Below are positions 8,040-15,897 of a stretch of 64,000 nt of DNA, in pieces. The notes beneath the pieces are model-generated. The model did not search any database. It was not told the origin of the DNA and saw only the letters and a program-made list of their open reading frames with translations. The DNA is taken from positions 62,001-126,000 of the forward strand of contig NZ_LLZN01000001.1 of the NCBI RefSeq assembly GCF_001509795.1, written 5' to 3'. Source of the stretch: Streptomyces sp. NRRL WC-3605. Its GTDB lineage: Bacteria; Actinomycetota; Actinomycetes; Streptomycetales; Streptomycetaceae. The number at the start of each line of letters is the position of its first letter. Positions within the stretch are counted from its first letter, which is position 1. Both the position numbers and the translations under genes were made by a program.

Positions 8040-9287
8040 ATGACCGCCACGGACACCCGCCTCCCGTTACCGCGCACCGCGTGGTGGCGGGAGACCGCGG
8101 TCGTGGCGGCGGCGGGCGTGCTGTGTCTGCTCGGCGGCACGATCCGGGTCGACGACACGCTCTCGGCGCCGCCCGCCGCCGCCTGGCTGGTCGCCGTCGC
8201 GTCCTGCGCGGTCCTCCCGGTGCGGCGCCACTCGCCCCTGACGGCACTGGCGGCCACGACCGCCGTGGGCGTCCTGGTCCAGCCGCTGGGACTGCTGCTG
8301 ACCCCACCCATCGTGGCCCCCGCTCTCGTCGCGGCCTACGCGTACGTGCTCGCCGCCCCCGCTGAACGGCGCGCGGCCGGCGCCGTGTCCCTCGCCGCCG
8401 TCGCCGCGCTGCTGGGCGCCTCCGTGCCCCTGGCCGGAGACCTGTCGTGGAGGGACGCGGGCAGGATGGCCTCGGTCGCCGCGTCCCCGCTGGTGGCCGG
8501 TGTCCTCGGGCAGGCGGTACGCGACCGGCGGGCCTATCTGGCGGCCGTGGAGGAGCGGGCCGCGCGCGCCGAGGAGAGCCGGGAGCGCGAGGCACGCCTG
8601 CGGGTGGGCGAGGAGCGGGTGCGCATCGCCCGGGAGCTGCACGACCTCGTCGCCCACCAGATCACCCTGGCCAACGCCCAGGCCCAGGTCGCCGCCCAGT
8701 TCTTCGACACCCGCTCGGAACAGTCCCGCGCCGGTCTGCGGGACGTCGTCGAGACCACCGCGCACGCCCTCGACGAACTGCGGGCGACGGTCGGCCTGCT
8801 GCGCCAGAGCGGCGACACCGCCGCACCCGACGGCCCGGCGCCCGGCCTGTCGGAACTCCCGCAGCTCCTGGAGTCCTTCCGCCGGGCCGGACTGGAGGTG
8901 GCGGTGCGCGAAGAGGGAACGTCCCGGCCGCTGCCGCCCGGCATGGACCTCACCGCGTACCGCATCGTGCAGGAGGCGCTGACCAACGTGACCAGGCACG
9001 CCCGTACAGGCAGGGCCCGGGTGACCCTCAGCTGGCACCGCGACCGGCTCACCGTCACCGTCGCCGACGACGGGCCCGACGGCACCGCGCCCCCGGCGGC
9101 GGACCGCCCGCCCGGATACGGCCTGATCGGGATGCGGGAACGGGCCGCGGCGGTCGGCGGCCACCTCACCGCGCACCGGCGCCCCGAGGGCGGCTTCCTC
9201 GTCACCGCCGGACTCCCGCTGCCCCGGCGCCGGGAACCGGCCGTCGGCCCACAGGGGAGCGGACCGGCCGACGGGAGCCCGGCATGA
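8040..9287 (+). CDS. Two-component sensor histidine kinase (HisKA_3 type) with TTA codon
   Basis: A 415-residue kinase. Four or five hydrophobic segments occupy residues 20-160 and a coiled linker residues 165-190. The HisKA_3 dimerisation helix has phospho-acceptor H201 in ELHDLVAHQ, and the ATPase domain shows QEALTNVTRHA (N box) and GYGLIGMRER (G box). This is the NarL/LiaS-like architecture with a membrane-embedded sensor and no large outside domain. Codon 10 is TTA (8067-8069), the rare codon read by bldA tRNA in Streptomyces. The ribosome binding site is weak. A later in-frame GTG would remove the TTA but also part of the first helix. The response regulator gene overlaps its stop by 4 bp. 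Confidence 0.92.
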   Translation: MTATDTRLPLPRTAWWRETAVVAAAGVLCLLGGTIRVDDTLSAPPAAAWLVAVASCAVLPVRRHSPLTALAATTAVGVLVQPLGLLLTPPIVAPALVAAYAYVLAAPAERRAAGAVSLAAVAALLGASVPLAGDLSWRDAGRMASVAASPLVAGVLGQAVRDRRAYLAAVEERAARAEESREREARLRVGEERVRIARELHDLVAHQITLANAQAQVAAQFFDTRSEQSRAGLRDVVETTAHALDELRATVGLLRQSGDTAAPDGPAPGLSELPQLLESFRRAGLEVAVREEGTSRPLPPGMDLTAYRIVQEALTNVTRHARTGRARVTLSWHRDRLTVTVADDGPDGTAPPAADRPPGYGLIGMRERAAAVGGHLTAHRRPEGGFLVTAGLPLPRRREPAVGPQGSGPADGSPA

Positions 9288-9985
9288 CGTACCGGGTGCT
9301 GCTCGCCGACGACCAGGCGCTGCTGCGCGGCGCCTTCCGGATGCTGCTGGAGAACGCCGGCGACATCACCGTGGTCGGAGAGGCAGGCGACGGCCGGGAG
9401 GCGGTACGGCTCACCCGGGAGCTGCGCCCGGACGTCGTCGTCATGGACATCCGGATGCCGGAGGTGGACGGCCTCGCCGCCACCACGGAGATCTGCGCCG
9501 ACCCTGACCTGCGGGACACCCGCGTGCTGATCCTCACCACCTACGAGACCGACGAGCACGTCGCCCGGGCGCTGCGCGCGGGCGCCGGCGGGTTCATCGG
9601 CAAGGGCATCGGCGCGGAGGAACTCGCGGACGCCGTACGGACGATCGCCGCGGGGGACACCCTGCTGTCCCCGGCGGCGACGCGCTCCCTGGTCGCCCGG
9701 TTCCTGGCGACTCCGGACGACCCGCCGGCGGGCGAGTCGGAGCGGCTGGCCCTGCTCACCCCGCGCGAGCGCGAGATGGTCGCCCTGGTCGCGACCGGCC
9801 TGTCCAACCAGGAGATCGCCGAGCGGATGTTCCTCAGCCCCTTCACCGTGCGCGCCCATGTGCAGCGGGCCATGACCAAGCTGGAGGCCCGCGACCGGGC
9901 CCAACTGGTCGTCGTCGCCTACCGGACGGGCCTGGCACGGGCCATCCCGGACGCTCCTCAGTCGGGCAGCGTCAGCGCCGAGTAG
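9284..9985 (+). CDS. LuxR/NarL family response regulator
   Basis: A 233-residue regulator. The receiver domain has the acidic pair D9/D10, phospho-acceptor D55 (MDIRMPE) and K107. A C-terminal LuxR-type HTH (LTPREREMVALVATGLSNQEIAERMFLS, about residues 158-185) follows. It is coupled to the kinase by an ATGA overlap, so the two form a cognate pair. Its 3' end overlaps the 3' end of the convergent monooxygenase gene by 28 bp, so transcripts of the two units are complementary there. The adjacent monooxygenase/exporter unit is the obvious candidate target. Confidence 0.95.
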   Translation: MTYRVLLADDQALLRGAFRMLLENAGDITVVGEAGDGREAVRLTRELRPDVVVMDIRMPEVDGLAATTEICADPDLRDTRVLILTTYETDEHVARALRAGAGGFIGKGIGAEELADAVRTIAAGDTLLSPAATRSLVARFLATPDDPPAGESERLALLTPREREMVALVATGLSNQEIAERMFLSPFTVRAHVQRAMTKLEARDRAQLVVVAYRTGLARAIPDAPQSGSVSAE

Positions 9986-11115
9986 GCCGGGTGGGCCGGG
10001 GGCGGGGGCAGGGCGGTGAGGCTCCGCAGTCTCGTGTCGCGCCGCTCCAGGGCCTCGGCCGTGCTGGGGAACAGGGTCGTCCCGCCGCCCCCGGCCAGCG
10101 CCTGGTTCGCGGTGACGTACGGGCGGGTGCCCTGCTCGTAGACATAAAAGGCGGCGGTGTGGTCCGTGTGCGTGACCAGGGCGCGGGCGAGCATGTAGGC
10201 GCCGGCCAGGGCCAGTCCGGTGCCCTGTCCGGTGAGGAACGAGGGCGCGTGGGCCGCGTCGCCGACCAGGGCGACGCGGCCCCGGGACCAGCGGGGCATC
10301 CGGATCTGCCCGGCCGTGTCCACGAACAGGTCGTCGGCGTCGCGCAGGGCGTCCAGCATGCGGGGGACCTCCCAGCCCGCGTCCGCGAAGACGGCGGCGA
10401 GCGCCTCCCGGTGCGGCGGGGCGCCGGGCGGCGTGGGGCGGTGGAAGGTGAGGAAGGCGTGCAGCGCCTCGTCGCCGGCCCCGGCCGCGTAGAGGGCCGC
10501 CGCCCGCCCCGGCGCGTTCCACATCGTCAACTCGTGCGACAGGCCGAGGGTGTTGGGCATGGTGTAGATGCCGAAGACGTGACCCAGGTAGTGGTGGAAG
10601 CGTTCCTCGGCGCCGAAGACGGCCCCCCGGGTCGCCGAGTGGACGCCGTCGGCACCGACCACCAGGTCGAACGTACGCCGCCGTCCGTCCCGGAACGTGA
10701 CGTCCACCCCGTGCGCGCGGTCGTCGAGGGTGTCGGCGCGGTCGCCGAACAGGAACTCCACGTCGTCACGGACCCCCGCGTACAGCGCCGCGGTGAGGTC
10801 GCCGCGCCGCACCTCCAGGTGCCCGGCGCCCCCGGCCACGGCACGCGCCGGGACCGAGGCCACCTCGGTGCCGTCGGCCCGCAGGAACGTGGCGCGCCGC
10901 AGGTCGACGTGCGCCTCCCGCAGCCGCGGCAGGATCCCGGTCCGGCGGGCGACCTCCACCGCCGTACCGCGCAGATCGACCGGATAGCCGCCGTCGCGCG
11001 GGCCGCCGGACTTCTCCACGACGGTGACGGCGTGTCCGCCGCGGTGCAGCCAGTGGGCCAGGGCGAGTCCGGCGACGCCGGCTCCAGAGATCAGAACGGT
11101 GCGCCGCGCGGTCAT
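9958..11115 (-). CDS. FAD-dependent monooxygenase (TetX-like group)
   Basis: A 385-residue class A flavin monooxygenase. It has the FAD GxGxxG motif in ISGAGVAGLALAHWL (about residues 9-23), a GGYPVDLRG loop, the DG motif in VGADGVHSATR and the GD motif in LVGDAAHAPSF (about residues 282-292). Close relatives hydroxylate aromatic or polyketide substrates, and some inactivate antibiotics (the TetX group); the substrate cannot be told here. The ATG at 11115 overlaps the MFS exporter stop by 4 bp (ATGA), so modification and export are translationally coupled. A stretch near the C-terminus uses TTT and TAT codons that are unusual in this genome. Confidence 0.88.
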   Translation of the reverse strand: MTARRTVLISGAGVAGLALAHWLHRGGHAVTVVEKSGGPRDGGYPVDLRGTAVEVARRTGILPRLREAHVDLRRATFLRADGTEVASVPARAVAGGAGHLEVRRGDLTAALYAGVRDDVEFLFGDRADTLDDRAHGVDVTFRDGRRRTFDLVVGADGVHSATRGAVFGAEERFHHYLGHVFGIYTMPNTLGLSHELTMWNAPGRAAALYAAGAGDEALHAFLTFHRPTPPGAPPHREALAAVFADAGWEVPRMLDALRDADDLFVDTAGQIRMPRWSRGRVALVGDAAHAPSFLTGQGTGLALAGAYMLARALVTHTDHTAAFYVYEQGTRPYVTANQALAGGGGTTLFPSTAEALERRDTRLRSLTALPPPPAHPAYSALTLPD

Positions 11116-12515
11116 GAGCGGACTCCCTTCCGGGTGAGACGGAGGACGATCAGGGCCAGGGCGGCGGTCAGTCCGGCGACCGCGAACCCGGTCGCGAAGG
11201 CCGACTCGGACGGCACCCCGGACACCGGGTCGGCACCGGCGCCGAGCAGTGCGGCGGCGAGCTGGGCGCCGACGGCCACCCCGATCACCCGGGTCACCAC
11301 GAGCAGACTCGTCGCGATACCGGTGTCCCGGGCCGGGACGGCGGTGACGGTGCCGGACAGCAGCGCGGTCGTGGCGGCGCCCGCCGCGACCGCGGTCAGC
11401 AGCTTCGCCAGGACGAGTTGCCAGGACTCGGAGTGCCGGAAGGCCAGGGCGGTCATCGTGGCGGCGGTGACGACCGTGCCCGCGACGACCACGGCACGCG
11501 GTCCGAACCGCCGGGCCGCGACCCCGCCGACCGCGTCGCTCGCCGCACCTGCCAGCGCGCCGGGCAGCAGGAACAGACCGATGGCGGTGGTGCCCGCCGC
11601 GAACCCGTAGCCGTCGCCGGGCACCGCGAGCAGCTGCGGGACCAGGAACGCGACCATGCCGAACGCGGTCGTGACGACCAGGGTGAGCAGGACGGCCTGC
11701 ACCATCGCGGGCCGGGCCAGCAGCCGCAGGTCGACCATCGGCGCGGCCGCCCGGCGTTCGACTGCCACCCAGCCGGCCGCGAGCCCGGCCACGCCCACCG
11801 CGACGGCCCCGGCCGCGAGCGGCGGCAGACTGCCGTCGGCCACGGTCACGAGTCCGACCATGAACGCCAGCAGAGTGCCGGTCAGCAGCAGCACACCGGG
11901 CCAGTCGATCCGGTCGTCCGACGCGGCCGGCGGATCGTCCGGCACGGTCCGGGCGACGACGTACGCCGCCACGGCGACCACGATCGTCGGCAGCGCGAAC
12001 ATCCAGTGCCAGGACAGGAGTTCGGCGATCGGTCCGGCGACCAGCGTGCCGACCGTACCGCCGCCCGTGAAGAGCGCGACGACGACGCCGACGGCCGCCT
12101 GCGACCGGTGCGCCGGGAGATGGGTGCGCACCAGGATGAAGGAGAGGGGCAGCGCGCCCACCATGGCGCCCTGCAGCAGCTGGCCGAGCAGCAGCACCGG
12201 CAGGCCGGGCGCCAGCGCGGCGAGCAGCCCGCCGGCCGACACCAGCGCCATCAGCCGGAGAAGCACCCGCTTGCCGCCGTAGCGGTCGCCGAGCTTGCCC
12301 GCGACGGGCGTGAGGACGGCGCCGGTCACCAGTAACGTGTTGGCGACCAGCGCCCCTTGGGAGGGTGTGACGCCCAACTCCCGCTGGAGCAGCGGCAGCG
12401 CGGGCTCCACCACGGACTGCAGGGCGCCGAGGGCGAGCGCGAGGACGCCGAGCGCGCCGATCGGCAGTCTGCCGAGGCGCACCGGGCCGGGCGGGTCGAG
12501 GACGGTCGTGGTCAT
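11112..12515 (-). CDS. MFS drug exporter (DHA2, 14-helix type) with TTA codon
   Basis: A 467-residue transporter with about 14 hydrophobic helices. The motif A-like loop GKLGDRYGGKRVLL lies between helices 2 and 3, and motif C-like glycines occur in helix 5; this is the EmrB/QacA drug:H+ antiporter group. Codon 61 is TTA (12333-12335 on the plus strand, in frame), implying dependence on bldA tRNA. The ATG at 12515 begins the expected short cytoplasmic tail; the longer frame upstream covers the promoter region. It is first in an operon with the flavin monooxygenase. A hairpin and a 12-bp inverted repeat lie upstream. Likely role: self-resistance or export of a small molecule. Confidence 0.9.
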   Translation of the reverse strand: MTTTVLDPPGPVRLGRLPIGALGVLALALGALQSVVEPALPLLQRELGVTPSQGALVANTLLVTGAVLTPVAGKLGDRYGGKRVLLRLMALVSAGGLLAALAPGLPVLLLGQLLQGAMVGALPLSFILVRTHLPAHRSQAAVGVVVALFTGGGTVGTLVAGPIAELLSWHWMFALPTIVVAVAAYVVARTVPDDPPAASDDRIDWPGVLLLTGTLLAFMVGLVTVADGSLPPLAAGAVAVGVAGLAAGWVAVERRAAAPMVDLRLLARPAMVQAVLLTLVVTTAFGMVAFLVPQLLAVPGDGYGFAAGTTAIGLFLLPGALAGAASDAVGGVAARRFGPRAVVVAGTVVTAATMTALAFRHSESWQLVLAKLLTAVAAGAATTALLSGTVTAVPARDTGIATSLLVVTRVIGVAVGAQLAAALLGAGADPVSGVPSESAFATGFAVAGLTAALALIVLRLTRKGVRS

Positions 12516-12568
12516 GGGAGTCCTGTTCGCAGTCGGGAGACGCGCGGTTCTCGCGCACCTCCCACGCT

Positions 12569-12589
12569 CCCGCCGAGCACTTCGGCGGG
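12569..12589 (-). promoter_or_regulatory. Leader hairpin of the MFS exporter
   Basis: CCCGCCGA and TCGGCGGG arms of 8 bp surround a 5-base loop. It lies 54-74 bp upstream of the exporter start, inside the probable 5' leader. It could be an attenuator or an mRNA-stability element. Confidence 0.4.
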
Positions 12590-12610
12590 CATCGTCCGCC
12601 GTGCCCGTCG

Positions 12611-12664
12611 TCGTCTGGTGCGTCCGGACCAAGTGCCGCCGCCCGTAGTGCGCACGCACCAGAC
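12611..12664. promoter_or_regulatory. 12-bp inverted repeat, candidate operator
   Basis: CGTCTGGTGCGT (12611-12622) and ACGCACCAGACG (12653-12664) are exact reverse complements separated by 30 bp. The centre-to-centre distance of 42 bp equals four DNA turns, so two regulator dimers could bind on one face of the helix. It lies about 100-150 bp before the exporter start. Confidence 0.5.
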
Positions 12665-12760
12665 GTCCGGGGAGGGGGAGCCCCTGGCACTACCGTCCGG
12701 TAACGCCCCGGTACACCCCCCTTACGCTGTTCCGGACCCATGGTGTGGGATGGCTTGACT

Positions 12761-12805
12761 CACGCCGGAGATCACGCCGGAGATCACGACGGAGATCACG
12801 CCGGG
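12761..12805 (+). repeat. 12-bp tandem repeat in SPFH operon leader
   Basis: Three full units and one partial unit of CACGCCGGAGAT. The third unit has one change (CACGACGGAGAT) and the fourth stops after 8 matching bases. The array ends about 40 bp before the GTG of the first SPFH gene. Its position suits a protein-binding array or a length-variable promoter spacer. Confidence 0.65.
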
Positions 12806-12845
12806 CCCGCACACGCGCCCGGCACAGCAACGCAAAGGGGGAACT

Positions 12846-14501
12846 GTGGCACGAGGGCGCGCGAAGGCGAGCGCACGACGCGTGGCCGAGGCGGTCGCCT
12901 CGGGCACCGATCCACGCAGGGCCGCACAGGAGGAACTGCGCCGGCAGGCGGGCGGTCGGGGAGCCCGGCAGGACGGCGGCGGCGAGTACGAGGCCCAGGG
13001 CTGGAACATCGACCCGGAGGACTTCCCGGCCGCCCGGGAGCAGGGCGGCTCGACCGCGACGGTCATGCGGCAGAAGACGGTGCCGCTGGACGAGGCCGGC
13101 GAGGCCCTCGGCCGCAGCGAACAGCAGCGCCAGGGCGGCGAGGTGGTGCACGCCATCTGCCCGATGGTGCTGCCGAAGGGCCGCTCGTTCCTCTCCATGC
13201 TGCCGGTGCTGACCCTGCTCGTCCTGGGTGCCGTCGGCGCCTCGATCGTGGGCGCCGCCGGGGCCGACGTGCTGACCAACCCCCTGTTCGGCGTGCACTA
13301 CTGGGTCGTCTCGCTCGCCGCGGTCGCCTTCGTGTGGTGGCGGCAGGGCATGGTCATGGTGCCCGACGGCTCCCAGGCGCTGATCACCCGGTTCGGCAAG
13401 CTGGAGAAGGTCGTCGGACCGGGCCGGGTCGTGCTGCTGAGCCCCTGGAAGCGGGTGTCGTACATCGTCAACACCACCCGTGAGTACCCGTTCAACGCGC
13501 CGGTGCGCGAGGCACCGACCCGGGGCGGGGTGAAGGCGTCGATCGACCTGTTCATCCAGTTCCGGATCAGCGACCCCACCGAGTTCGTGTACACGCTCGG
13601 CGCGGTGCGCGGCTTCGAGGAGAAGCTGAGCAACGCCGTCAGCGAGACGATCCGCAGCCTCATCTACGAGCAGGAGGCCGCCGGCATCTACGACATGGTC
13701 GGCGAGGACACCGGCCGGCTCCTGGAGCAGCTCAACCAGCAGTTCCGCCCGGCCGTCGAGCTGACGAACGCCAACATCACCCACGCCGAGCCGTCCGACC
13801 AGCGCTACCGCATGGACCTCGCGGCACCCGAGATGGTCCGGATGGCCAAGGAGGCGTACACCCACGAGTACGCGCTCCAGCTGCGCAAGGAGCAGGACGA
13901 GGGCGACCTGAGCCGGGAGCTCGCCTCCAGCCAGGAGACGCTCTCCGCGATCCAGGCCGACATCGCCCAGTACCAGGCCCAGATGGACACGGCCGTGGAG
14001 CGCGAGACCAACCGCGCCGAGGCCCTGGCCCGCCAGCGCTACGTCCAGGCCGAGTCGGAGGCGAAGGCCAACGCGGCCCTCCTGGAGGCGCAGGCCCTCG
14101 ACATCCGCGCGGTGACCGCGGCGGAGGCTCCGGAGATCCTGGAGTACCGCTACCAGCAGCAGGTCCTGGACACCCTGGAGGAGGTCGCCGACCATCTGCC
14201 CCGCCTGGTGCGCATCGGCGGCACCGCCGACGGCGCCGGCATCGACTTCCTGGAGCTGGCCCGCGAACTGATCGGCGAGCGCGGCACGGAGCTGTTCAGC
14301 GACGCCGACATGGCCGCCGTCCGGGCCCGGCTCGGCGAGGTGTCCGAGCGGATCGCCGCCCGCGAGGAGGAGATCGGCGCGCTGCTGGCCGCCGACCGGC
14401 CCACCGTGCCCGAAGTGCCCGCCGTACCCGGACCGGGCCCGTCGACCGACGACACCGAGCTGTCCGACGACACCGAGCTCTCCGAGGAGGCCGCCCAGTG
14501 A
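12846..14501 (+). CDS. SPFH/flotillin-like membrane protein, first of pair
   Basis: A 551-residue protein. Residues 1-110 are a charged, probably cytoplasmic region. Two helices (about 116-138 and 150-166) are followed by an SPFH/Band 7 domain (about 170-330) with VVGPGRVVLLSPWKR and a SIDLFIQFRI strand. A long charged coiled coil (about 335-440) rich in Glu, Arg and Ala follows, and the acidic tail contains DDTELS twice. The architecture recalls HflK, flotillin and stomatin proteins, which form membrane cages that organise or protect membrane proteins. It starts at a GTG after a GGGG run and overlaps the second SPFH gene by 4 bp (GTGA). No FtsH or NfeD gene is adjacent. Confidence 0.85.
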   Translation: MARGRAKASARRVAEAVASGTDPRRAAQEELRRQAGGRGARQDGGGEYEAQGWNIDPEDFPAAREQGGSTATVMRQKTVPLDEAGEALGRSEQQRQGGEVVHAICPMVLPKGRSFLSMLPVLTLLVLGAVGASIVGAAGADVLTNPLFGVHYWVVSLAAVAFVWWRQGMVMVPDGSQALITRFGKLEKVVGPGRVVLLSPWKRVSYIVNTTREYPFNAPVREAPTRGGVKASIDLFIQFRISDPTEFVYTLGAVRGFEEKLSNAVSETIRSLIYEQEAAGIYDMVGEDTGRLLEQLNQQFRPAVELTNANITHAEPSDQRYRMDLAAPEMVRMAKEAYTHEYALQLRKEQDEGDLSRELASSQETLSAIQADIAQYQAQMDTAVERETNRAEALARQRYVQAESEAKANAALLEAQALDIRAVTAAEAPEILEYRYQQQVLDTLEEVADHLPRLVRIGGTADGAGIDFLELARELIGERGTELFSDADMAAVRARLGEVSERIAAREEEIGALLAADRPTVPEVPAVPGPGPSTDDTELSDDTELSEEAAQ

Positions 14502-15838
14502 GCACCGCCCGAACCCACCGCCGGTCGGTCATCTCCGAGGCCGTCGCCCCCTGGACCGACATCGCCCGGCTGCTGCGCGGCGGCGAGGCCGACACCCTGA
14601 TCCCGGTCATCATCCCCCGGCACCGCCGCCGGGTGTGGTGGATGCTGCCGCTGTGGCTCGGCGTCTACGCCCTGCTCATGGGTGTGACGCTGTCCCTGCA
14701 CGCGGGCGACGCCGAGTCGTCCCCGGGGGACTTCGCCTACGGCACCCTGGCCGGCCTGTCCTACGCGGGCGGCGCCGTGCTGGTGCTGATCGGCGTCCTG
14801 TGGTGGTGGCGTTCCTCCATCGTCGAGATCGAGCAGGGCACCAACGGCGTCCTGACCCGCTACGGCGCCGTCGTCCGCACCCTCGACGCCGGCCGGCACT
14901 ACCTGTGGCACCCGTGGTCCCGGGTCGACTTCGTCGTCGACACCGCCACCGAGATCCCGTACTCGGCACCCGTGATGGCCTGCCCGACGCAGGAGAACGT
15001 GCCGCTGCGCTCCATCGAGTTCTTCCTGAAGTTCCGCATCACCGACGCCGTGCTGTTCGTCCGCACGATCGGCGCGGGCAACTTCGACCTGGTGCTCTCC
15101 AGCGCCGTCCAGGACGCCATCCGCCAGCGCGCCCGCAAGATGCGCACCGAGCGGGCGTACGACCTGCGCGGCTCGGACGTCGCCGACATGCAGGAACTGC
15201 TCAACCGCCAGCTGTCCGGCTACGGCGTGCGCATCACCGGCTCCAACATCCCGGACGTGCAGCTGCCGACGCAGTACCAGCAGCACCTGGCCACCCGGGA
15301 GCGGGTCGCCAAGGAGCGCACGGCCTACGAGCAGGAGTGGGGCCTGGTCCGCAAGCGCCGCATCGACCAGCTCGGCATGGACATCGAGCGCGCCAAGAAG
15401 GTGCGCGACGCCCGGATCGTCGAGGTCAAGGCCGCGCTGAACCGGGCCCGCGAGGAGGTCGCCCAGCTGCTGGAGGAGCAGGAGACCAACGCCCAGCGGG
15501 TGCGGTTCGAGATCGAGACGCGGGGCCGCAGCGGCCTGATCGCCGCCGAGAACGAGGCCCGCGCGCAGCGCGCCCTCGCCAAGGCGTACCGCGACAACCG
15601 GGCCGTGCTCCAGTACGAGCTGGCGCGGCGCCGTCTGGAGGTGGGCGCGAAGCTCGCCGGGCGGGCCCCGCAGCCGGTGGTCGTGCGCACCGACGGCTCC
15701 AGCGCCGACACCTCGGCGCTGTCGACGCTGCTCACCGCGCAGCTGCTGCCCAGGCTGGCGGCGCTGCCGGCCGCCGAGGCGCAGCCCTGGGCGGACCGGG
15801 TGGCCCGGCTCGCCGAGGAGCGGGCCGGCGACGAGTAG
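14498..15838 (+). CDS. SPFH/HflC-like membrane protein, second of pair
   Basis: A 446-residue protein with the same plan as its neighbour. A short cytoplasmic N-terminus is followed by helices at about 47-66 and 84-104, an SPFH domain at about 107-270 (VVRTLDAGRHYLWHPWSR, then a FFLKFRITDA strand), and a long Arg/Glu coiled coil to about 390. It is translationally coupled to the first gene by a GTGA overlap, which usually means a fixed ratio and direct contact. The two could therefore form a mixed ring or cage, as HflK and HflC do. It is shorter than the first protein and lacks the acidic tail. A strong hairpin follows the stop. Confidence 0.85.
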   Translation: MSTARTHRRSVISEAVAPWTDIARLLRGGEADTLIPVIIPRHRRRVWWMLPLWLGVYALLMGVTLSLHAGDAESSPGDFAYGTLAGLSYAGGAVLVLIGVLWWWRSSIVEIEQGTNGVLTRYGAVVRTLDAGRHYLWHPWSRVDFVVDTATEIPYSAPVMACPTQENVPLRSIEFFLKFRITDAVLFVRTIGAGNFDLVLSSAVQDAIRQRARKMRTERAYDLRGSDVADMQELLNRQLSGYGVRITGSNIPDVQLPTQYQQHLATRERVAKERTAYEQEWGLVRKRRIDQLGMDIERAKKVRDARIVEVKAALNRAREEVAQLLEEQETNAQRVRFEIETRGRSGLIAAENEARAQRALAKAYRDNRAVLQYELARRRLEVGAKLAGRAPQPVVVRTDGSSADTSALSTLLTAQLLPRLAALPAAEAQPWADRVARLAEERAGDE

Positions 15839-15853
15839 GACGGCTGGTCGGCC

Positions 15854-15885
15854 ACGGGCCGGGCGGGATCTCCCTCCCGGCCCGT
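15854..15885 (+). terminator. Terminator of the SPFH operon
   Basis: ACGGGCCGGG (15854-15863) and CCCGGCCCGT (15876-15885) form a perfect 10-bp stem with a 12-base loop, 15 bp after the stop of the second SPFH gene. Its right arm touches the TACGCT -10-like hexamer (15885-15890) of the TetR gene, whose ATG at 15898 would then be leaderless. Confidence 0.75.
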
Positions 15886-15897
15886 ACGCTGAGCGCC

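Larger units (their letters stand above)
12516..12845. other. Gene-free divergent region between exporter and SPFH operons
   Basis: 330 bp without a credible gene. It holds a leader hairpin of the exporter (12569-12589), a 12-bp inverted repeat (12611-12622 and 12653-12664) and a 12-bp tandem repeat in front of the SPFH genes (12761-12805). Promoters for both directions must lie here, but no clear -35/-10 pair was found. Confidence 0.6.

Noticed and set aside
9958..12741. Very long minus-strand frame (over 900 codons) spanning the exporter and monooxygenase genes
   Set aside because: It is the monooxygenase frame extended upstream out of frame through the exporter gene; residues before the monooxygenase ATG are Arg/Gly/Pro-rich noise typical of GC-rich shadows.
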